64,000 bases of DNA from VAXT01 sp038040395 (GCA_038040395.1 JBBPIJ010000003.1:186001-250000), one strand, 5' to 3'; counted from the first letter of the stretch, positions 24,076 to 33,110 are shown. Numbers and translations: made by a program. Notes: generated by a model from the sequence alone, not told the origin.

Positions 24076-24992
24076 GCTCCGCGGGGCTGAGCGCGCCGGC
24101 CCTGCGCGCGAGCCGACGTCGTTACGGCGAGGACGTCGTCAAGGTCCTGCTCGCGCTCTGCGCTTTCGTCTCCGTGGCGACGACGGTCGGCATCGTCGTC
24201 GCGCTGCTGTTTCCCGCGCTCGAGTTCTTCCGCGAGATCAGCATCGTGGACTTCCTAACGGGAAAGGACTGGTCGCCGCTCTTCGAGCCCGCGCGGTTCG
24301 GAGCGCTACCGCTCATCGCCGGCACTTTCGTTATCACGCTCTGGGCCTGCATCGTCGCTTTGCCGTTCGGGCTGGGCGCAGCGATCTACCTCAGCGAGTA
24401 CGCCCGTCCTCGTACGCGAAGTGTCCTCAAGCCGGCCCTCGAGCTGCTCGCGGGGATCCCGACCGTCGTCTTCGGCTACTTCGCGCTCACCTTCGTGACG
24501 CCGCTCCTGCGCGACATCGGGATCCAGGTCGAGATCTTCAACGGGCTGAGCGCGGGGCTCGTGATGGGCGTGATGCTGATGCCGACGGTCGCCTCGCTCT
24601 CAGAGGACGCGATGGTGGCGGTGCCGCGTGAGCTGCGCGACGGCGCCTACGCACTCGGCTCGAGCAAACTCCAGGTTTCGACGCGGATCGTCGTGCCGGC
24701 GGCGGTCTCCGGGATCATCGCCTCGTTCGTCCTCGCGATTTCGCGAGCCGTCGGTGAGACGATGATCGTCCTCATCGCTGCCGGGCAGCAGCCGAATCTC
24801 ACCTTCGATCCGCGCCGGGCCATCGAGACGATGACCGCGTTCATCGGCGCTACCGGGGCCGGCGACGTGCCGACCGGCTCGATCGAGTACAAGACGATCT
24901 TCGCGGTCGGGCTCACGCTCTTCGTGATGACGCTCGTGATGAACCTCTTCGCGATTCGGCTTGTCCGGCGCTTTCGCGAGGTCTACGAATGA
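24072..24992 (+). CDS. pstC: Phosphate ABC transporter permease PstC
   Basis: 306 residues from GTG 24072, which overlaps the pstS2 stop. About six membrane helices. The binding-protein-dependent permease loop is ELRDGAYALGSSKLQVSTRIVVPAAVSGI with conserved Gly, and the PstC-typical start VVKVLLALCAFVSVATTVGIVVALLFPALEFF is present. It forms the channel with PstA. A 4-nt ATGA overlap joins it to pstA. Confidence 0.95.
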   Translation: MSSAGLSAPALRASRRRYGEDVVKVLLALCAFVSVATTVGIVVALLFPALEFFREISIVDFLTGKDWSPLFEPARFGALPLIAGTFVITLWACIVALPFGLGAAIYLSEYARPRTRSVLKPALELLAGIPTVVFGYFALTFVTPLLRDIGIQVEIFNGLSAGLVMGVMLMPTVASLSEDAMVAVPRELRDGAYALGSSKLQVSTRIVVPAAVSGIIASFVLAISRAVGETMIVLIAAGQQPNLTFDPRRAIETMTAFIGATGAGDVPTGSIEYKTIFAVGLTLFVMTLVMNLFAIRLVRRFREVYE

Positions 24993-25837
24993 ACCGGCGC
25001 GGCCGCGACATCCGCGGCGCGATTTTCCGCGTTCTGCTGCTCGCCTCGCTTGCGGTCGCTTTCCTGACGCTCGGCACCCTCCTCGTCGACGTGGCGGGGA
25101 AGGGATTCGACTTCCTTGATCCGCGCTTCTTCCAGAATCCGCCCTCGACCGACCCGCACCAGGCGGGCGCGCGTCCGGCGATCCTCGCCACGGCGTACCT
25201 CGGCGTGCTCCTGCTCCTCTTCACCGTTCCGCTCGGCGTGGGCACGGCGATCTACCTCGAGGAGTACGCGGACAAGAACCGTTGGTACAACCGCTTGCTC
25301 GAGGTGAACATCCAGAACCTCGCAGCCGTTCCCTCGATCGTCTACGGGATTCTCGGGCTCGCCTTCATCGTGCGGGGCCTCGGCCTCGGGCGGGTCGTGC
25401 TGGCGGGCGCGCTCATCCTCACCCTCCTCGTGCTCCCGACCGTGATCATCGCGGCCCGCGAGGCGATCCGCGCGGTGCCGGACTCGATTCGGCAGGCGGC
25501 GTTCGCGCTCGGCGCAACACGCTGGCAGGTCGTCTCGCGCCAGGTCCTTCCGGCCGCAATTCCCGGCATCGCGACGGGCTCGATCCTCGCGCTCTCACGC
25601 GGGGTCGGCGAGACCGCGCCTCTGCTCATGATCGGCGCGCTCACCTACGTCGCGTTCGACCCGACGGTGCTCGGCCCGTTCACGGCGCTGCCCGTACAGA
25701 TCTACAACTGGACGTCCCAGCCCCAGGAGGACTTCCTGAAGCTTGCCGCCACGGGGATTATCGTTCTGCTCGGGATGCTGCTGACTCTCAACGCCGTCGC
25801 GATCTGGCTCCGCAACCGCTACGAGCGCCGATGGTGA
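24989..25837 (+). CDS. pstA: Phosphate ABC transporter permease PstA
   Basis: 282 residues, about six membrane helices, with the EAA-type loop IRQAAFALGATRWQVVSRQVLPAAIPGIATG and the PstA stretch YLEEYADKNRWYNRLLEVNIQNLAAVPSIVYGILG. Partner of PstC in high-affinity phosphate import. Overlaps pstC by 4 nt and pstB by 7 nt, so the order SCAB is translationally coupled. Confidence 0.95.
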   Translation: MNRRGRDIRGAIFRVLLLASLAVAFLTLGTLLVDVAGKGFDFLDPRFFQNPPSTDPHQAGARPAILATAYLGVLLLLFTVPLGVGTAIYLEEYADKNRWYNRLLEVNIQNLAAVPSIVYGILGLAFIVRGLGLGRVVLAGALILTLLVLPTVIIAAREAIRAVPDSIRQAAFALGATRWQVVSRQVLPAAIPGIATGSILALSRGVGETAPLLMIGALTYVAFDPTVLGPFTALPVQIYNWTSQPQEDFLKLAATGIIVLLGMLLTLNAVAIWLRNRYERRW

Positions 25838-26670
25838 GCGCGACGCCGGTTCACATCGAGGGCGTTGCCGCCAAACGGCCCGGGCCCGGAGCGAGAGAGA
25901 TTGTCTTCGACATCCGCGACCTGACCGTCTCGTACGACGGGCAGCCGGCGATCAAGGACGCCTCGTTCGAGGTCTATCGGAACTTCATCACGGCAATCAT
26001 CGGCCCCTCGGGTTGCGGCAAGAGCACGTTCATCCGCTGCCTGAACCGCATGAACGACCTCATTCGCGGCGCCGCGGTGGACGGGACGATCCTTTACAAC
26101 GGGGATGATCTCTACGCCGGCGACGTCGACCCGGTCGAGGTCCGCAAGCGGATCGGAATGGTCTTTCAGAAGCCGAATCCTTTCCCCAAGTCGATCTATG
26201 ACAACGCCGCCTTCGGGCCGCGCGTGCTCGGCATGACCGACGACCTGGACGGGCGAGTGGAGCGAGCGCTCCAGCAGGCGGCGCTCTGGGACGAGGTAAA
26301 GGATCGCCTGAAGAAGAGTGCGCTCAGCCTCTCGGGAGGACAGCAGCAGCGCCTGTGCATCGCGCGCTGCCTCGCAGTGGAGCCCGACGTGATCCTGATG
26401 GACGAACCGGCGTCGGCGCTCGACCCGATCGCAACCACGCGCATCGAGGATCTGATGCACGAGCTGAAGCGGGACTACACGATCGTGATCGTCACGCACA
26501 ACATGCAGCAGGCAGCGCGGGTCGCCGACATGACGGCGTTCTTCAGCGTGAACAAACTGGAGGGCGGCGAGCGGACCGGCGTGCTCGTCGAGTACGACGC
26601 GACCCCGAAGATCTTCACGCAGCCCTCCGACAAGCGCACCGAGGACTACGTGACGGGGCGGTTCGGATGA
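25831..26670 (+). CDS. pstB: Phosphate ABC transporter ATPase PstB
   Basis: 279 residues. Walker A GPSGCGKST, the PstB-typical RCLNRMNDL after it, Q-loop MVFQKPNPFPKSIYDN, signature LSGGQQQRLCIARCLA, Walker B VILMDEPASALDP and HNMQQAARVAD. Start ATG 25831 lies inside the pstA end. The first ~25 residues before the ABC core are longer than in the E. coli protein. It energises PstCA and overlaps phoU by 4 nt. Confidence 0.96.
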   Translation: MVSATPVHIEGVAAKRPGPGAREIVFDIRDLTVSYDGQPAIKDASFEVYRNFITAIIGPSGCGKSTFIRCLNRMNDLIRGAAVDGTILYNGDDLYAGDVDPVEVRKRIGMVFQKPNPFPKSIYDNAAFGPRVLGMTDDLDGRVERALQQAALWDEVKDRLKKSALSLSGGQQQRLCIARCLAVEPDVILMDEPASALDPIATTRIEDLMHELKRDYTIVIVTHNMQQAARVADMTAFFSVNKLEGGERTGVLVEYDATPKIFTQPSDKRTEDYVTGRFG

Positions 26671-27347
26671 GAGTGACATTGCAAGAGGAGCTCGACGCGC
26701 TCCAGGCGAACCTGCTCGATGAAGGCGAGCTCGTCCTACGGGCGGTTCGGGGGTCGATCAACTCGCTCCGCGACAACGATCCCGAGCTGGCCGACGAGGT
26801 GATCGCCTTCGACGACGAGGTGGACAGCCTGTACCTCTCGATCGAGCAGGGCATCGAGTCGCTGCTCGCGCGGCAGACGCCGGTCGCGGTCGACCTCCGC
26901 TTCGTGCTCGCCGTGCTCCACTCGAACCTCCACCTCGAGCGGATGGCCGACCTCTGCGTGACGATCGCCAAGCTCACGAAGCTCGCCCACGGCCTGCCGC
27001 CGGACGAGATGCTGGTCGAGGGGTTCGACGAGATGGCCTCCCGCGCCGAAGAGATGATCCGCGTCGCTCTGGACTCGTTCGTACGGCGCGACGTGGAAGG
27101 CGCCGAGAGCCTCGTCGACCTCGACGAGCTGATCGATCGCACGAACCGCCGGGTCGTCAAGCACGTGCTCGAGCTGGGCGGCGACCCGGAGAGCCGGGAG
27201 TGGGGGCTCCGGATGATCATCATCTCCCGCTGCATCGAGCGAATCGGCGACCACGCCGTGGACATCGGGGAGCAGACCGCGTACCTGGTCACGGGCGAGT
27301 TCCGCGAGTTCACCGACGCTTCGCACCCCGAGCGCACCGACACCTAG
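26667..27347 (+). CDS. phoU: PhoU phosphate-signalling regulator
   Basis: 226 residues forming two PhoU three-helix repeats. Repeat 1 has FDDEVDSLYLSIEQGIESLLARQTP and RFVLAVLHSNLHLERMADLC; repeat 2 has DLDELIDRTNRRVVKHVLE and RMIIISRCIERIGDHAVDIGEQ. The Glu/Asp-rich E-x-x-x-D motifs that bind metal clusters are kept in both. PhoU links the Pst transporter to PhoR and shuts off the regulon when phosphate is plentiful. Because PhoR here lacks its own sensor, PhoU contact may carry the signal (inference). Last gene of the pst operon by overlap. Confidence 0.95.
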   Translation: MRVTLQEELDALQANLLDEGELVLRAVRGSINSLRDNDPELADEVIAFDDEVDSLYLSIEQGIESLLARQTPVAVDLRFVLAVLHSNLHLERMADLCVTIAKLTKLAHGLPPDEMLVEGFDEMASRAEEMIRVALDSFVRRDVEGAESLVDLDELIDRTNRRVVKHVLELGGDPESREWGLRMIIISRCIERIGDHAVDIGEQTAYLVTGEFREFTDASHPERTDT

Positions 27348-27370
27348 CCCTCCTACAATCCGCCCCGCAG

Positions 27371-27991
27371 ATGCGATTGGCCCTCGTTCCCAAAACGACC
27401 GAGTTCTACGTCCTGTTCACGCGAGCAGGCGAGAACATGCTCGAGACCGCGCGGCTCGCCGAGCGCCGGTTCCGCGAGTTCCCGCAGACCGGCGTCGACC
27501 AGAAGGACGTGAAGCACCTGGAGAACCAGGGCGACGACCTGACCCGGGAGATCATCGAGCTTCTGAACACCCAGTACATCACCCCCTTCGACCGGGAAGA
27601 CATCTACGAGCTCGCGAAGGCGATCGATGACGTCGTCGACTACATCGAGAATGCCTCCGACCTGCTCGGCCTCTACAAGGTCGACTCGCGGATGGAGCAG
27701 TCGATCGAGCAGTGCCGCGTGCTCGTCGGCGCCACGGAGCACCTGGCGAAGGCGCTCTCCGAGCTCCGGCACCTCCGGCGGGCAGAGCCGCACATCGTCG
27801 GCGTGAAGGGTCTCGAGGACGAGGGTGACCGGATCGTGCGCGACGCCATCGCGGCGCTCTTCGAGGGACAGGCCACCGACGCCATCGAGATCATTCGCTG
27901 GAAGGACATCTTCGAGGCACTCGAGGATGCGATCGACGCATGCGAGACGGCCGCCGACCTCGTCGGGAACATCGTCGTCAAGAACGTCTGA
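27371..27991 (+). CDS. DUF47 PhoU-like protein, Pit accessory
   Basis: 206 residues, all helical, with EFYVLFTRAGENMLETARLAERRF and the metal-site-like patterns HLENQGDDLTREII and GLEDEGDRIVRDAIAALF. This is the DUF47 family (PF01865), distant PhoU relatives regularly encoded before pit phosphate permeases, as here. It probably controls the low-affinity transporter that follows at 28166. ATG 27371 lies 24 bp after phoU. A 161-bp palindromic element separates it from pit. Confidence 0.9.
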   Translation: MRLALVPKTTEFYVLFTRAGENMLETARLAERRFREFPQTGVDQKDVKHLENQGDDLTREIIELLNTQYITPFDREDIYELAKAIDDVVDYIENASDLLGLYKVDSRMEQSIEQCRVLVGATEHLAKALSELRHLRRAEPHIVGVKGLEDEGDRIVRDAIAALFEGQATDAIEIIRWKDIFEALEDAIDACETAADLVGNIVVKNV

Positions 27992-28001
27992 GCAGGGGGA
28001 G

Positions 28002-28162
28002 GGAGGGTTTGACGAAATATGGCTGAGCCGCTGGGCCGCGCTGCTCGCCCCGAGGCCGCGTCCTCAGTCGCGCCGATAGTGACGACTATCGGCGCTCCCT
28101 GCGTCCTTGCCTCGGAACGAGCATCGCACCCCAGCGACGAGCAACATTCCGTCAAACCCTCC
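28002..28162. repeat. 161-bp palindromic element, copy 1
   Basis: Terminal inverted repeats GGAGGGTTTGACG and CGTCAAACCCTCC (13 bp, perfect) enclose nested stems: CGCTGGG/CCCAGCG, CCGAGGC/GCCTCGG, and a central CGCCGATAGT-GACG-ACTATCGGCG. The copy at 49082-49242 has the same length and only about a dozen differences. Two of these are paired, compensatory changes. It ends 3 bp before the pit start codon. It could be a MITE-like element or a structured RNA. Confidence 0.85.
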
Positions 28163-28165
28163 TAA

Positions 28166-29266
28166 GTGGACGACCTCACGCTCGCCGCCGTCGTCGCGAT
28201 CGCGCTCTTCTTCGACTTCACCAACGGGTTCCACGACACCGCGAACTCGATCGCAACCAGCGTCTCGACACGGGCGCTCTCGCCCCGAGTGGCGGTCCTC
28301 AGCTCGGCGATCCTCAACTTCATCGGTGCGTTCTTCTTCTTCAAGGTCGCGGCGACCGTGGCCAAGGGAATCGTCAATCCGGACGTGATCACGCTGAAGG
28401 TCGTGCTTGCCGGGCTCGTCGGCGCGATCACGTGGAACCTGATCACGTGGTACATCGGACTGCCGTCGAGCTCGAGCCACGCGCTGATCGGCGGGATCCT
28501 GGGCTCGGCCGTTGCGGCGACCGGCGGTTTCGATGTCGTCCAGTGGGCCGGCCTGAAGGAGAAGGTGCTCATTCCCTCGCTCCTGGCTCCGGTCCTCGGC
28601 TTGCTCATTGCGGCCGCGCTGATGACGATCATCTTGTGGATCATCCGGAAGCGCGCGCCAGGACCGGTGAACAGGCTCTTCCGGCGCCTCCAGCTGGTCT
28701 CGGGCGGCTTCGTCGCCTTCACGCACGGCACGAACGACGCTCAGAAGACGATGGGCGTGATCACGCTCGCGCTGATCGTGTCCGGCCACTCCTCGTCGGA
28801 GCACTTCTCGGTTCCGCTCTGGGTGAAGATCAGTGCCGCGACGGCGATGGCGATGGGCACCTACGCGGGTGGCTGGCGCATCATCAGAACGCTGGGCAGC
28901 CGGGTCGCGAAGCTCGAGCCGCCCCAGGGCTTTGCCGCCCAGACCTCGTGCGCAGCGATCCTGTGGGTCACCGCGCGCTACGGGTTTCCCGTCTCGACGA
29001 CGCACACGATCAGCGGCTCGGTGCTCGGCGCGGGCGCCAGCACTCGTTTCTCGGCGGTGCGCTGGGGCGTCGCGGGCAACATCCTCATGGCCTGGGTGCT
29101 GACGATTCCGTGCGCAGCACTCGTCGCTGCCGGCATGGAGAGCATCACTCGCCTACCCGGGGGCGTTGCCTACGTGTTCGTGCTCACGACCGGGATCGCG
29201 GGCCTCGCTTTCGTGGGTCGTAGCCTCGAGGCGCGCCGCCTCCGCGCGCGAGCCGCAACGGCTTAA
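28166..29266 (+). CDS. pit: Low-affinity inorganic phosphate transporter Pit
   Basis: 366 residues, about ten helices, with the PiT-family duplicated signature: FFDFTNGFHDTANSIATSVSTRALSP near the N-terminus and FVAFTHGTNDAQKTMGVITLAL in the second half. Also SSSSHALIGG and VSTTHTISGSVLGAG. Moves phosphate as a metal-phosphate with protons or Na+. The start is GTG 28166, immediately behind the palindromic element, with no normal Shine-Dalgarno; the transcript must carry the element or begin at its edge. Paired with the DUF47 gene. Confidence 0.93.
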   Translation: MDDLTLAAVVAIALFFDFTNGFHDTANSIATSVSTRALSPRVAVLSSAILNFIGAFFFFKVAATVAKGIVNPDVITLKVVLAGLVGAITWNLITWYIGLPSSSSHALIGGILGSAVAATGGFDVVQWAGLKEKVLIPSLLAPVLGLLIAAALMTIILWIIRKRAPGPVNRLFRRLQLVSGGFVAFTHGTNDAQKTMGVITLALIVSGHSSSEHFSVPLWVKISAATAMAMGTYAGGWRIIRTLGSRVAKLEPPQGFAAQTSCAAILWVTARYGFPVSTTHTISGSVLGAGASTRFSAVRWGVAGNILMAWVLTIPCAALVAAGMESITRLPGGVAYVFVLTTGIAGLAFVGRSLEARRLRARAATA

Positions 29267-29312
29267 CGGACGCGCAAAGTCGGCTTAACGAAGCCCGCGC
29301 TATACAAGGGCC

Positions 29313-30536
29313 GTGCAGATCCCTTTCCGCAAGGAGTCATTGCCCATGGCCGGCGCCCTGCTCGTGGCCGCAGTGGCCGGCGGCGGCGTGGCCGTTGCCC
29401 TCGCATCGCTCGTCGGAGTCGGCGGGAACACGACGACGGTGCGCGAGGTCTTCGTCCCGGGTTTCCAGCCGCGCACCGAAGACGCGACCTCGAAGTCGAC
29501 CGGCGGCGGTGCGCTGAGCCTGCAGGAGATCTACGCAAGCGATGCCCCCGGTGTCGTCCAGGTGACCTCGACCGCCACGATCCAGCTGCGTCGAAGCCAG
29601 TGGTTCGGGAACTCGTTCGTCCCCGGTACCGAGACACAGCGATCCCTGGGCTCGGGCTTCGTGATCGACAAGGCCGGCTACATCGTCACGAACTACCACG
29701 TGATCGCCGAAGCCAAGTCGATCCACGTGAGCTTCTCGAACAGCGACTCGATGAAGGCCAAGATCGTGGGCACGGATCCATCTACGGACATCGCCCTCCT
29801 CAAGGTCAAGGCGAGCTCGCGGGCATTGAAGCCGCTCGCGCTCGGCAACTCGGACGACGTCCAGGTCGGCGACCAGGTGGCTGCGATCGGCAACCCGCTC
29901 GGCTATGACCGGAGCATCAGCGCGGGCATCATCAGTGCGCTCCAGCGCTCGCTCAGGGCCGCGGACGGGAGCCCGATCGACCGCGTGATCCAGACCGACG
30001 CGCTCGTGAACGGTGGCAACTCCGGCGGCCCGCTGCTCAATGCCCAGGGCGAAGTCATCGGCGTCACCGCGGCGGTCGGAGGGAACTGGGGTGGCACGCC
30101 CAGGAACACGGGCATCAGCTTTGCGATTCCGAGCAACACCGTTCAGGACGTCGTCGCGCAACTCAAGGCGCACGGGCGAGTCGACCATCCGGTCCTCGGC
30201 GTCATCGGCCGGTCGATCACCGACGCGATGGAGAAGCAGTTCCAGCTCCCCGTCCGGCGAGGAATCCTCGTCGAGCGGATCCTCCCTGGAAGCGGCGCCG
30301 AGTTGGCCGGCCTCCAGGGAGGGTCGTCACCGGCCGTGGTCGAGGGCGAGAGTTATCGGCTCGGAGGCGACGTGATCGTCAAGGCGGGCGGCCAGGCCGT
30401 CGCCTCGACGGAGCAGCTGCGCGAGATCGTCTCCCAGCACGAGCCGGGCGACACCCTCTCGATCGATTTCTATCGCGGAAGCGAGCTCAGGAGCGTTGAC
30501 GTGAAGCTTGGTCGGCAACCTCCCCCTCCCAACTAG
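29313..30536 (+). CDS. HtrA/DegP-type serine protease with PDZ domain
   Basis: 407 residues. Membrane anchor at about 12-36 (MAGALLVAAVAGGGVAVALASLVG), then a trypsin-like domain with the triad His in TNYHVIAEA, Asp in STDIALLKV and Ser in GGNSGGPLL, and a C-terminal PDZ domain (GILVERILPGSGAELAGL..GGDVIVKAGG). It would degrade or refold damaged proteins outside the membrane. The start is GTG 29313. Alone in its unit, with a strong terminator behind it. Confidence 0.93.
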   Translation: MQIPFRKESLPMAGALLVAAVAGGGVAVALASLVGVGGNTTTVREVFVPGFQPRTEDATSKSTGGGALSLQEIYASDAPGVVQVTSTATIQLRRSQWFGNSFVPGTETQRSLGSGFVIDKAGYIVTNYHVIAEAKSIHVSFSNSDSMKAKIVGTDPSTDIALLKVKASSRALKPLALGNSDDVQVGDQVAAIGNPLGYDRSISAGIISALQRSLRAADGSPIDRVIQTDALVNGGNSGGPLLNAQGEVIGVTAAVGGNWGGTPRNTGISFAIPSNTVQDVVAQLKAHGRVDHPVLGVIGRSITDAMEKQFQLPVRRGILVERILPGSGAELAGLQGGSSPAVVEGESYRLGGDVIVKAGGQAVASTEQLREIVSQHEPGDTLSIDFYRGSELRSVDVKLGRQPPPPN

Positions 30537-30549
30537 GAGCCCGACCAAA

Positions 30550-30577
30550 GACGGTCCCGGTCACGGCCGGGACCGTC
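30550..30577 (+). terminator. Terminator after htrA-like gene
   Basis: GACGGTCCCGG and CCGGGACCGTC form a perfect 11-bp stem around a 6-nt loop, followed by TCTCCCCTTCCCC. It lies 13 nt after the stop. Confidence 0.8.
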
Positions 30578-30608
30578 TCTCCCCTTCCCCTGTTGTCACA
30601 CTGCCTGC

Positions 30609-31676
30609 GTGATCGAGTCGAAGTTCGCCGAGACGGCGTCGTTCTCCGTGGGTGTCGAGGAGGAGCTGATGGTGCTCGACGGCGAGTCCCTGGCGCTTTC
30701 GCCCCGCGCGGCAGAGCTGATCGCCGCTTCGGAGAAGGCAGACCTCCCGGGCACGCTGAAGAGCGAGCTCTTCGCATCGGCGCTCGAGCTGAACACCGGC
30801 GTCTGCGAGACGGCCGCTGAAGGGGCCGCGGCGCTCGCCGAGCTCCGGCGCGGCGCGTCGCGTCTCGCGGAGGAGCGCGGCCTGCGGCTTGCGGCAGCCG
30901 GCAGCCACCCGTTCAGCCCTCCCGAGAAGCAAGAGATCGCGGACGAGCCGCGCTATGAGGAGTTCGTCGAGTACGCGGGCGTTTCGGCTCGGCGGCAGGG
31001 GGTCAGCGGACTGCATGTCCACATCGGCATGCCGAGCGCGGAGGCGTGCTTTCACGCGCTCGAAGGAGTGCTGCCCTGGTTGCCCGTCGTGCTCGCCTGG
31101 TCGGCGAACTCGCCGTACCTCGCGGGTGAGGACACTGGGCTCGCCTCCAACCGGGCGGAGGTACTCGCACAGCTCCCACGGAACGGCGCTCCACCGGCCT
31201 TTCGCTCCTACGCCGAATGGGAGGAGTTCGCGGAGCGCTTCATCCGCCTCGGCTTGGCCGACGACTACACGAGGTTCTGGTGGGACATCCGGCCTCATCC
31301 GCGCTTCGGGACCCTGGAGATCCGGATGCCCGACCAGCCCACTGAGCTCGAGCGCACCGTCGGCTTCGTCGCGCTCATCAAGGGCCTGTGCGACGCAGTT
31401 CTGGAACGGCCGCACGTGCCGTACGACCCGGCCGGTCGCGGGGTGTACCAGCAGAACCGCTGGGCGGCCTCGCGCTTCGGGCTCGCCGCGGAGCTCGTGC
31501 ATCCGGACGGCGACAGGACGGCTCTCGCATCGGAGCTCGCGACCGAGCTCGCTGCGTTGGCGGACGAGGACGGTCTCGACCCGACCCGCATGGAAGCCGA
31601 TCGGCAACTCGAGGTGGGACGGGCAGAAGGCCTAGAGGCTGTCTGCGCCGACCTCGTCGAGCGAACGCTAGGTTAA
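30609..31676 (+). CDS. Carboxylate-amine ligase, YbdK/GCS2 family
   Basis: 355 residues with the GCS2 pattern: SVGVEEELMVLD near the start, LHVHIGMPSAEACFHALEGVLPWLPVVLAWSANSPY, and GTLEIRMPDQPTELE. E. coli YbdK has weak gamma-glutamyl-cysteine ligase activity, while actinobacterial members often act on other substrates, e.g. in mycothiol-using organisms. The start is GTG 30609. It is followed after 7 bp by a small HMA protein gene, probably co-transcribed. Confidence 0.88.
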   Translation: MIESKFAETASFSVGVEEELMVLDGESLALSPRAAELIAASEKADLPGTLKSELFASALELNTGVCETAAEGAAALAELRRGASRLAEERGLRLAAAGSHPFSPPEKQEIADEPRYEEFVEYAGVSARRQGVSGLHVHIGMPSAEACFHALEGVLPWLPVVLAWSANSPYLAGEDTGLASNRAEVLAQLPRNGAPPAFRSYAEWEEFAERFIRLGLADDYTRFWWDIRPHPRFGTLEIRMPDQPTELERTVGFVALIKGLCDAVLERPHVPYDPAGRGVYQQNRWAASRFGLAAELVHPDGDRTALASELATELAALADEDGLDPTRMEADRQLEVGRAEGLEAVCADLVERTLG

Positions 31677-31683
31677 GGGCCAG

Positions 31684-31902
31684 ATGGCGGTTCTCACCGA
31701 GACGATCCAGGTCACCGGAATCCGCTGCGAGCGCTGCGTGGGGCGCCTGGCGGCGGTTCTTCGTGACGAGCCCGGCCTCGAGCAGGCGAACGCGAGCCTG
31801 ATGGGTCAGGTGACGCTCTCCTGGGACGAGGAGCAGACGAGCCGCGACGCGCTCCTGGCCGCAATGGCCCGCGGCGGCTTCCGCCTCGTCGAGAGCACCT
31901 AA
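31684..31902 (+). CDS. Heavy-metal-associated (HMA) domain protein
   Basis: 72 residues, a single ferredoxin-like HMA domain with the metal-binding GIRCERCVGRL (CxxC) after the first strand, as in copper chaperones of the CopZ type. The usual MxCxxC Met is replaced (IRCERC). It starts at ATG 31684, 7 bp after the ligase gene. No copper ATPase lies nearby, so metal and partner are unproven. Confidence 0.85.
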   Translation: MAVLTETIQVTGIRCERCVGRLAAVLRDEPGLEQANASLMGQVTLSWDEEQTSRDALLAAMARGGFRLVEST

Positions 31903-31931
31903 CCCAGCGGTTCTTTCCTCGTCTGACCTGT

Positions 31932-33020
31932 ATGAGCCCAGCCCTGGCTCGAATCGCCGTCGTTTTCTGCCTCGTGCTCGCCGTCGCGGTACCCGGCCTG
32001 GCGCGGAGCGGCGGGGATGGCCGGGATCTGCGCGTCGCTCTCGTTGCTGGCGGCGTCGGCTCGCAGAGAAAGGCTCAGAGCATCGCGTGTGCGCTGCGTG
32101 TGCCCGTGCAGACGGTCCTCAAGCGCCCCAATGGCTTTGCCGCCAGGCTCTCGGACGGGGAAGTGGGGAGGCTGCGCACCGACCCGGAGGTCTTCCTCGT
32201 CCGCTCCGATCCGGCCAGCTGGGTAGTGAGGATCAACTCCCTCGATCCCGCGGTCGTCGAGGCGAGGACGAGGGAGCTGGAGAGCCTGCTCGGGGTGACG
32301 AGCGATTACCGTTACAACACAAGGACCGTTCGCGGTTTCGCGGCGGTCATCGGCTCGTCGCAGCTGGCGCGCCTGAGCGACCAGTCCGATGTGACTGTGA
32401 GCCCGGATCCCTGGTCGCACGTCGTCTTCTACGCGCCGGGCACGGACGTGGACGCCCGCACCGACGAGCTCGAGCACCAATATGGGTTTACGAGCACGTT
32501 TCGCTTCTACGGGCTGACCGGCTTCGCCGCAGAGTTGACCAAGTCCCAACTCGTAGGGCTTGCCACCGAGCCAGACATCGACATGATCGGGCCAAGCCTG
32601 CCTTCGATCATCGGCCCACGTGCCGACTGCCTGAGGTCGTCTCCGGGTTTGCGCAGGCAGCTCAGGGCTGCCTTCGTGCGAGCTCACCCTGAGCTCGCGG
32701 GAAAGCGCCTCCGCGGCCCCTTCAAGGTCCGCTTCGCATCGTTCGCGTCGGAGTCGTTCGACCCAGGGGGCTCGCCGCCAAAAGACTATGCGCTCGCGAC
32801 GTTTTCCCATCCGCAGCTTGCTGCACAGACCCAGCCCGAATCATTCTGGAAGGCGCGCCAACAGACCCGCGTTCGGTGGCGTCTCCTCGGTGCGACCAAC
32901 GGGATGGTCTGCACGCCCGCCGAAGGTCGCCCGGGGCCGGAGGGACTCATTCCGAGAGCCGTCCTGCGAGCCTGGTTGCTGCCGCCGGCGGGACCGGCGG
33001 ACTGCTACAGCACGCGCTAG
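31932..33020 (+). CDS. Secreted protein with three inhibitor-I9-like repeats
   Basis: 362 residues. Signal peptide at 1-25 (ALARIAVVFCLVLAVAVPGLA). Three repeats of ~60 residues follow (about 34-92, 97-158, 164-222), each ending in the same pattern: NGFAARLSDGEVGRL, RGFAAVIGSSQLARL, TGFAAELTKSQLVGL, then a PDV/PDI-type turn. This GFAA.L...Q...L...P.V pattern is that of subtilisin propeptides (inhibitor I9). No subtilase domain follows; the C-terminal ~130 residues are unrecognised, with a few Cys. It may be a stand-alone protease inhibitor or chaperone. ATG 31932 is a reasonable start. Confidence 0.75.
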   Translation: MSPALARIAVVFCLVLAVAVPGLARSGGDGRDLRVALVAGGVGSQRKAQSIACALRVPVQTVLKRPNGFAARLSDGEVGRLRTDPEVFLVRSDPASWVVRINSLDPAVVEARTRELESLLGVTSDYRYNTRTVRGFAAVIGSSQLARLSDQSDVTVSPDPWSHVVFYAPGTDVDARTDELEHQYGFTSTFRFYGLTGFAAELTKSQLVGLATEPDIDMIGPSLPSIIGPRADCLRSSPGLRRQLRAAFVRAHPELAGKRLRGPFKVRFASFASESFDPGGSPPKDYALATFSHPQLAAQTQPESFWKARQQTRVRWRLLGATNGMVCTPAEGRPGPEGLIPRAVLRAWLLPPAGPADCYSTR

Positions 33021-33083
33021 CGCTCACGCTCCTCGACCCCGGCGACGCGATCGCCCCGGATCAGCAGCCGCTAAGCACGGAGC

Positions 33084-33110
33084 GGGAATAGGGCCGCTTC
33101 GTTGCGCGTT
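33084..33110 (+). promoter_or_regulatory. SigR-type promoter of the sigma factor gene
   Basis: GGGAAT at 33084-33089, 18 nt spacer (33090-33107), GTT at 33108-33110. This fits the actinobacterial SigR/SigH consensus GGAAT-N18-GTT exactly and lies 22 bp before the ATG of the SigR-like gene, pointing to autoregulation. Confidence 0.72.
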
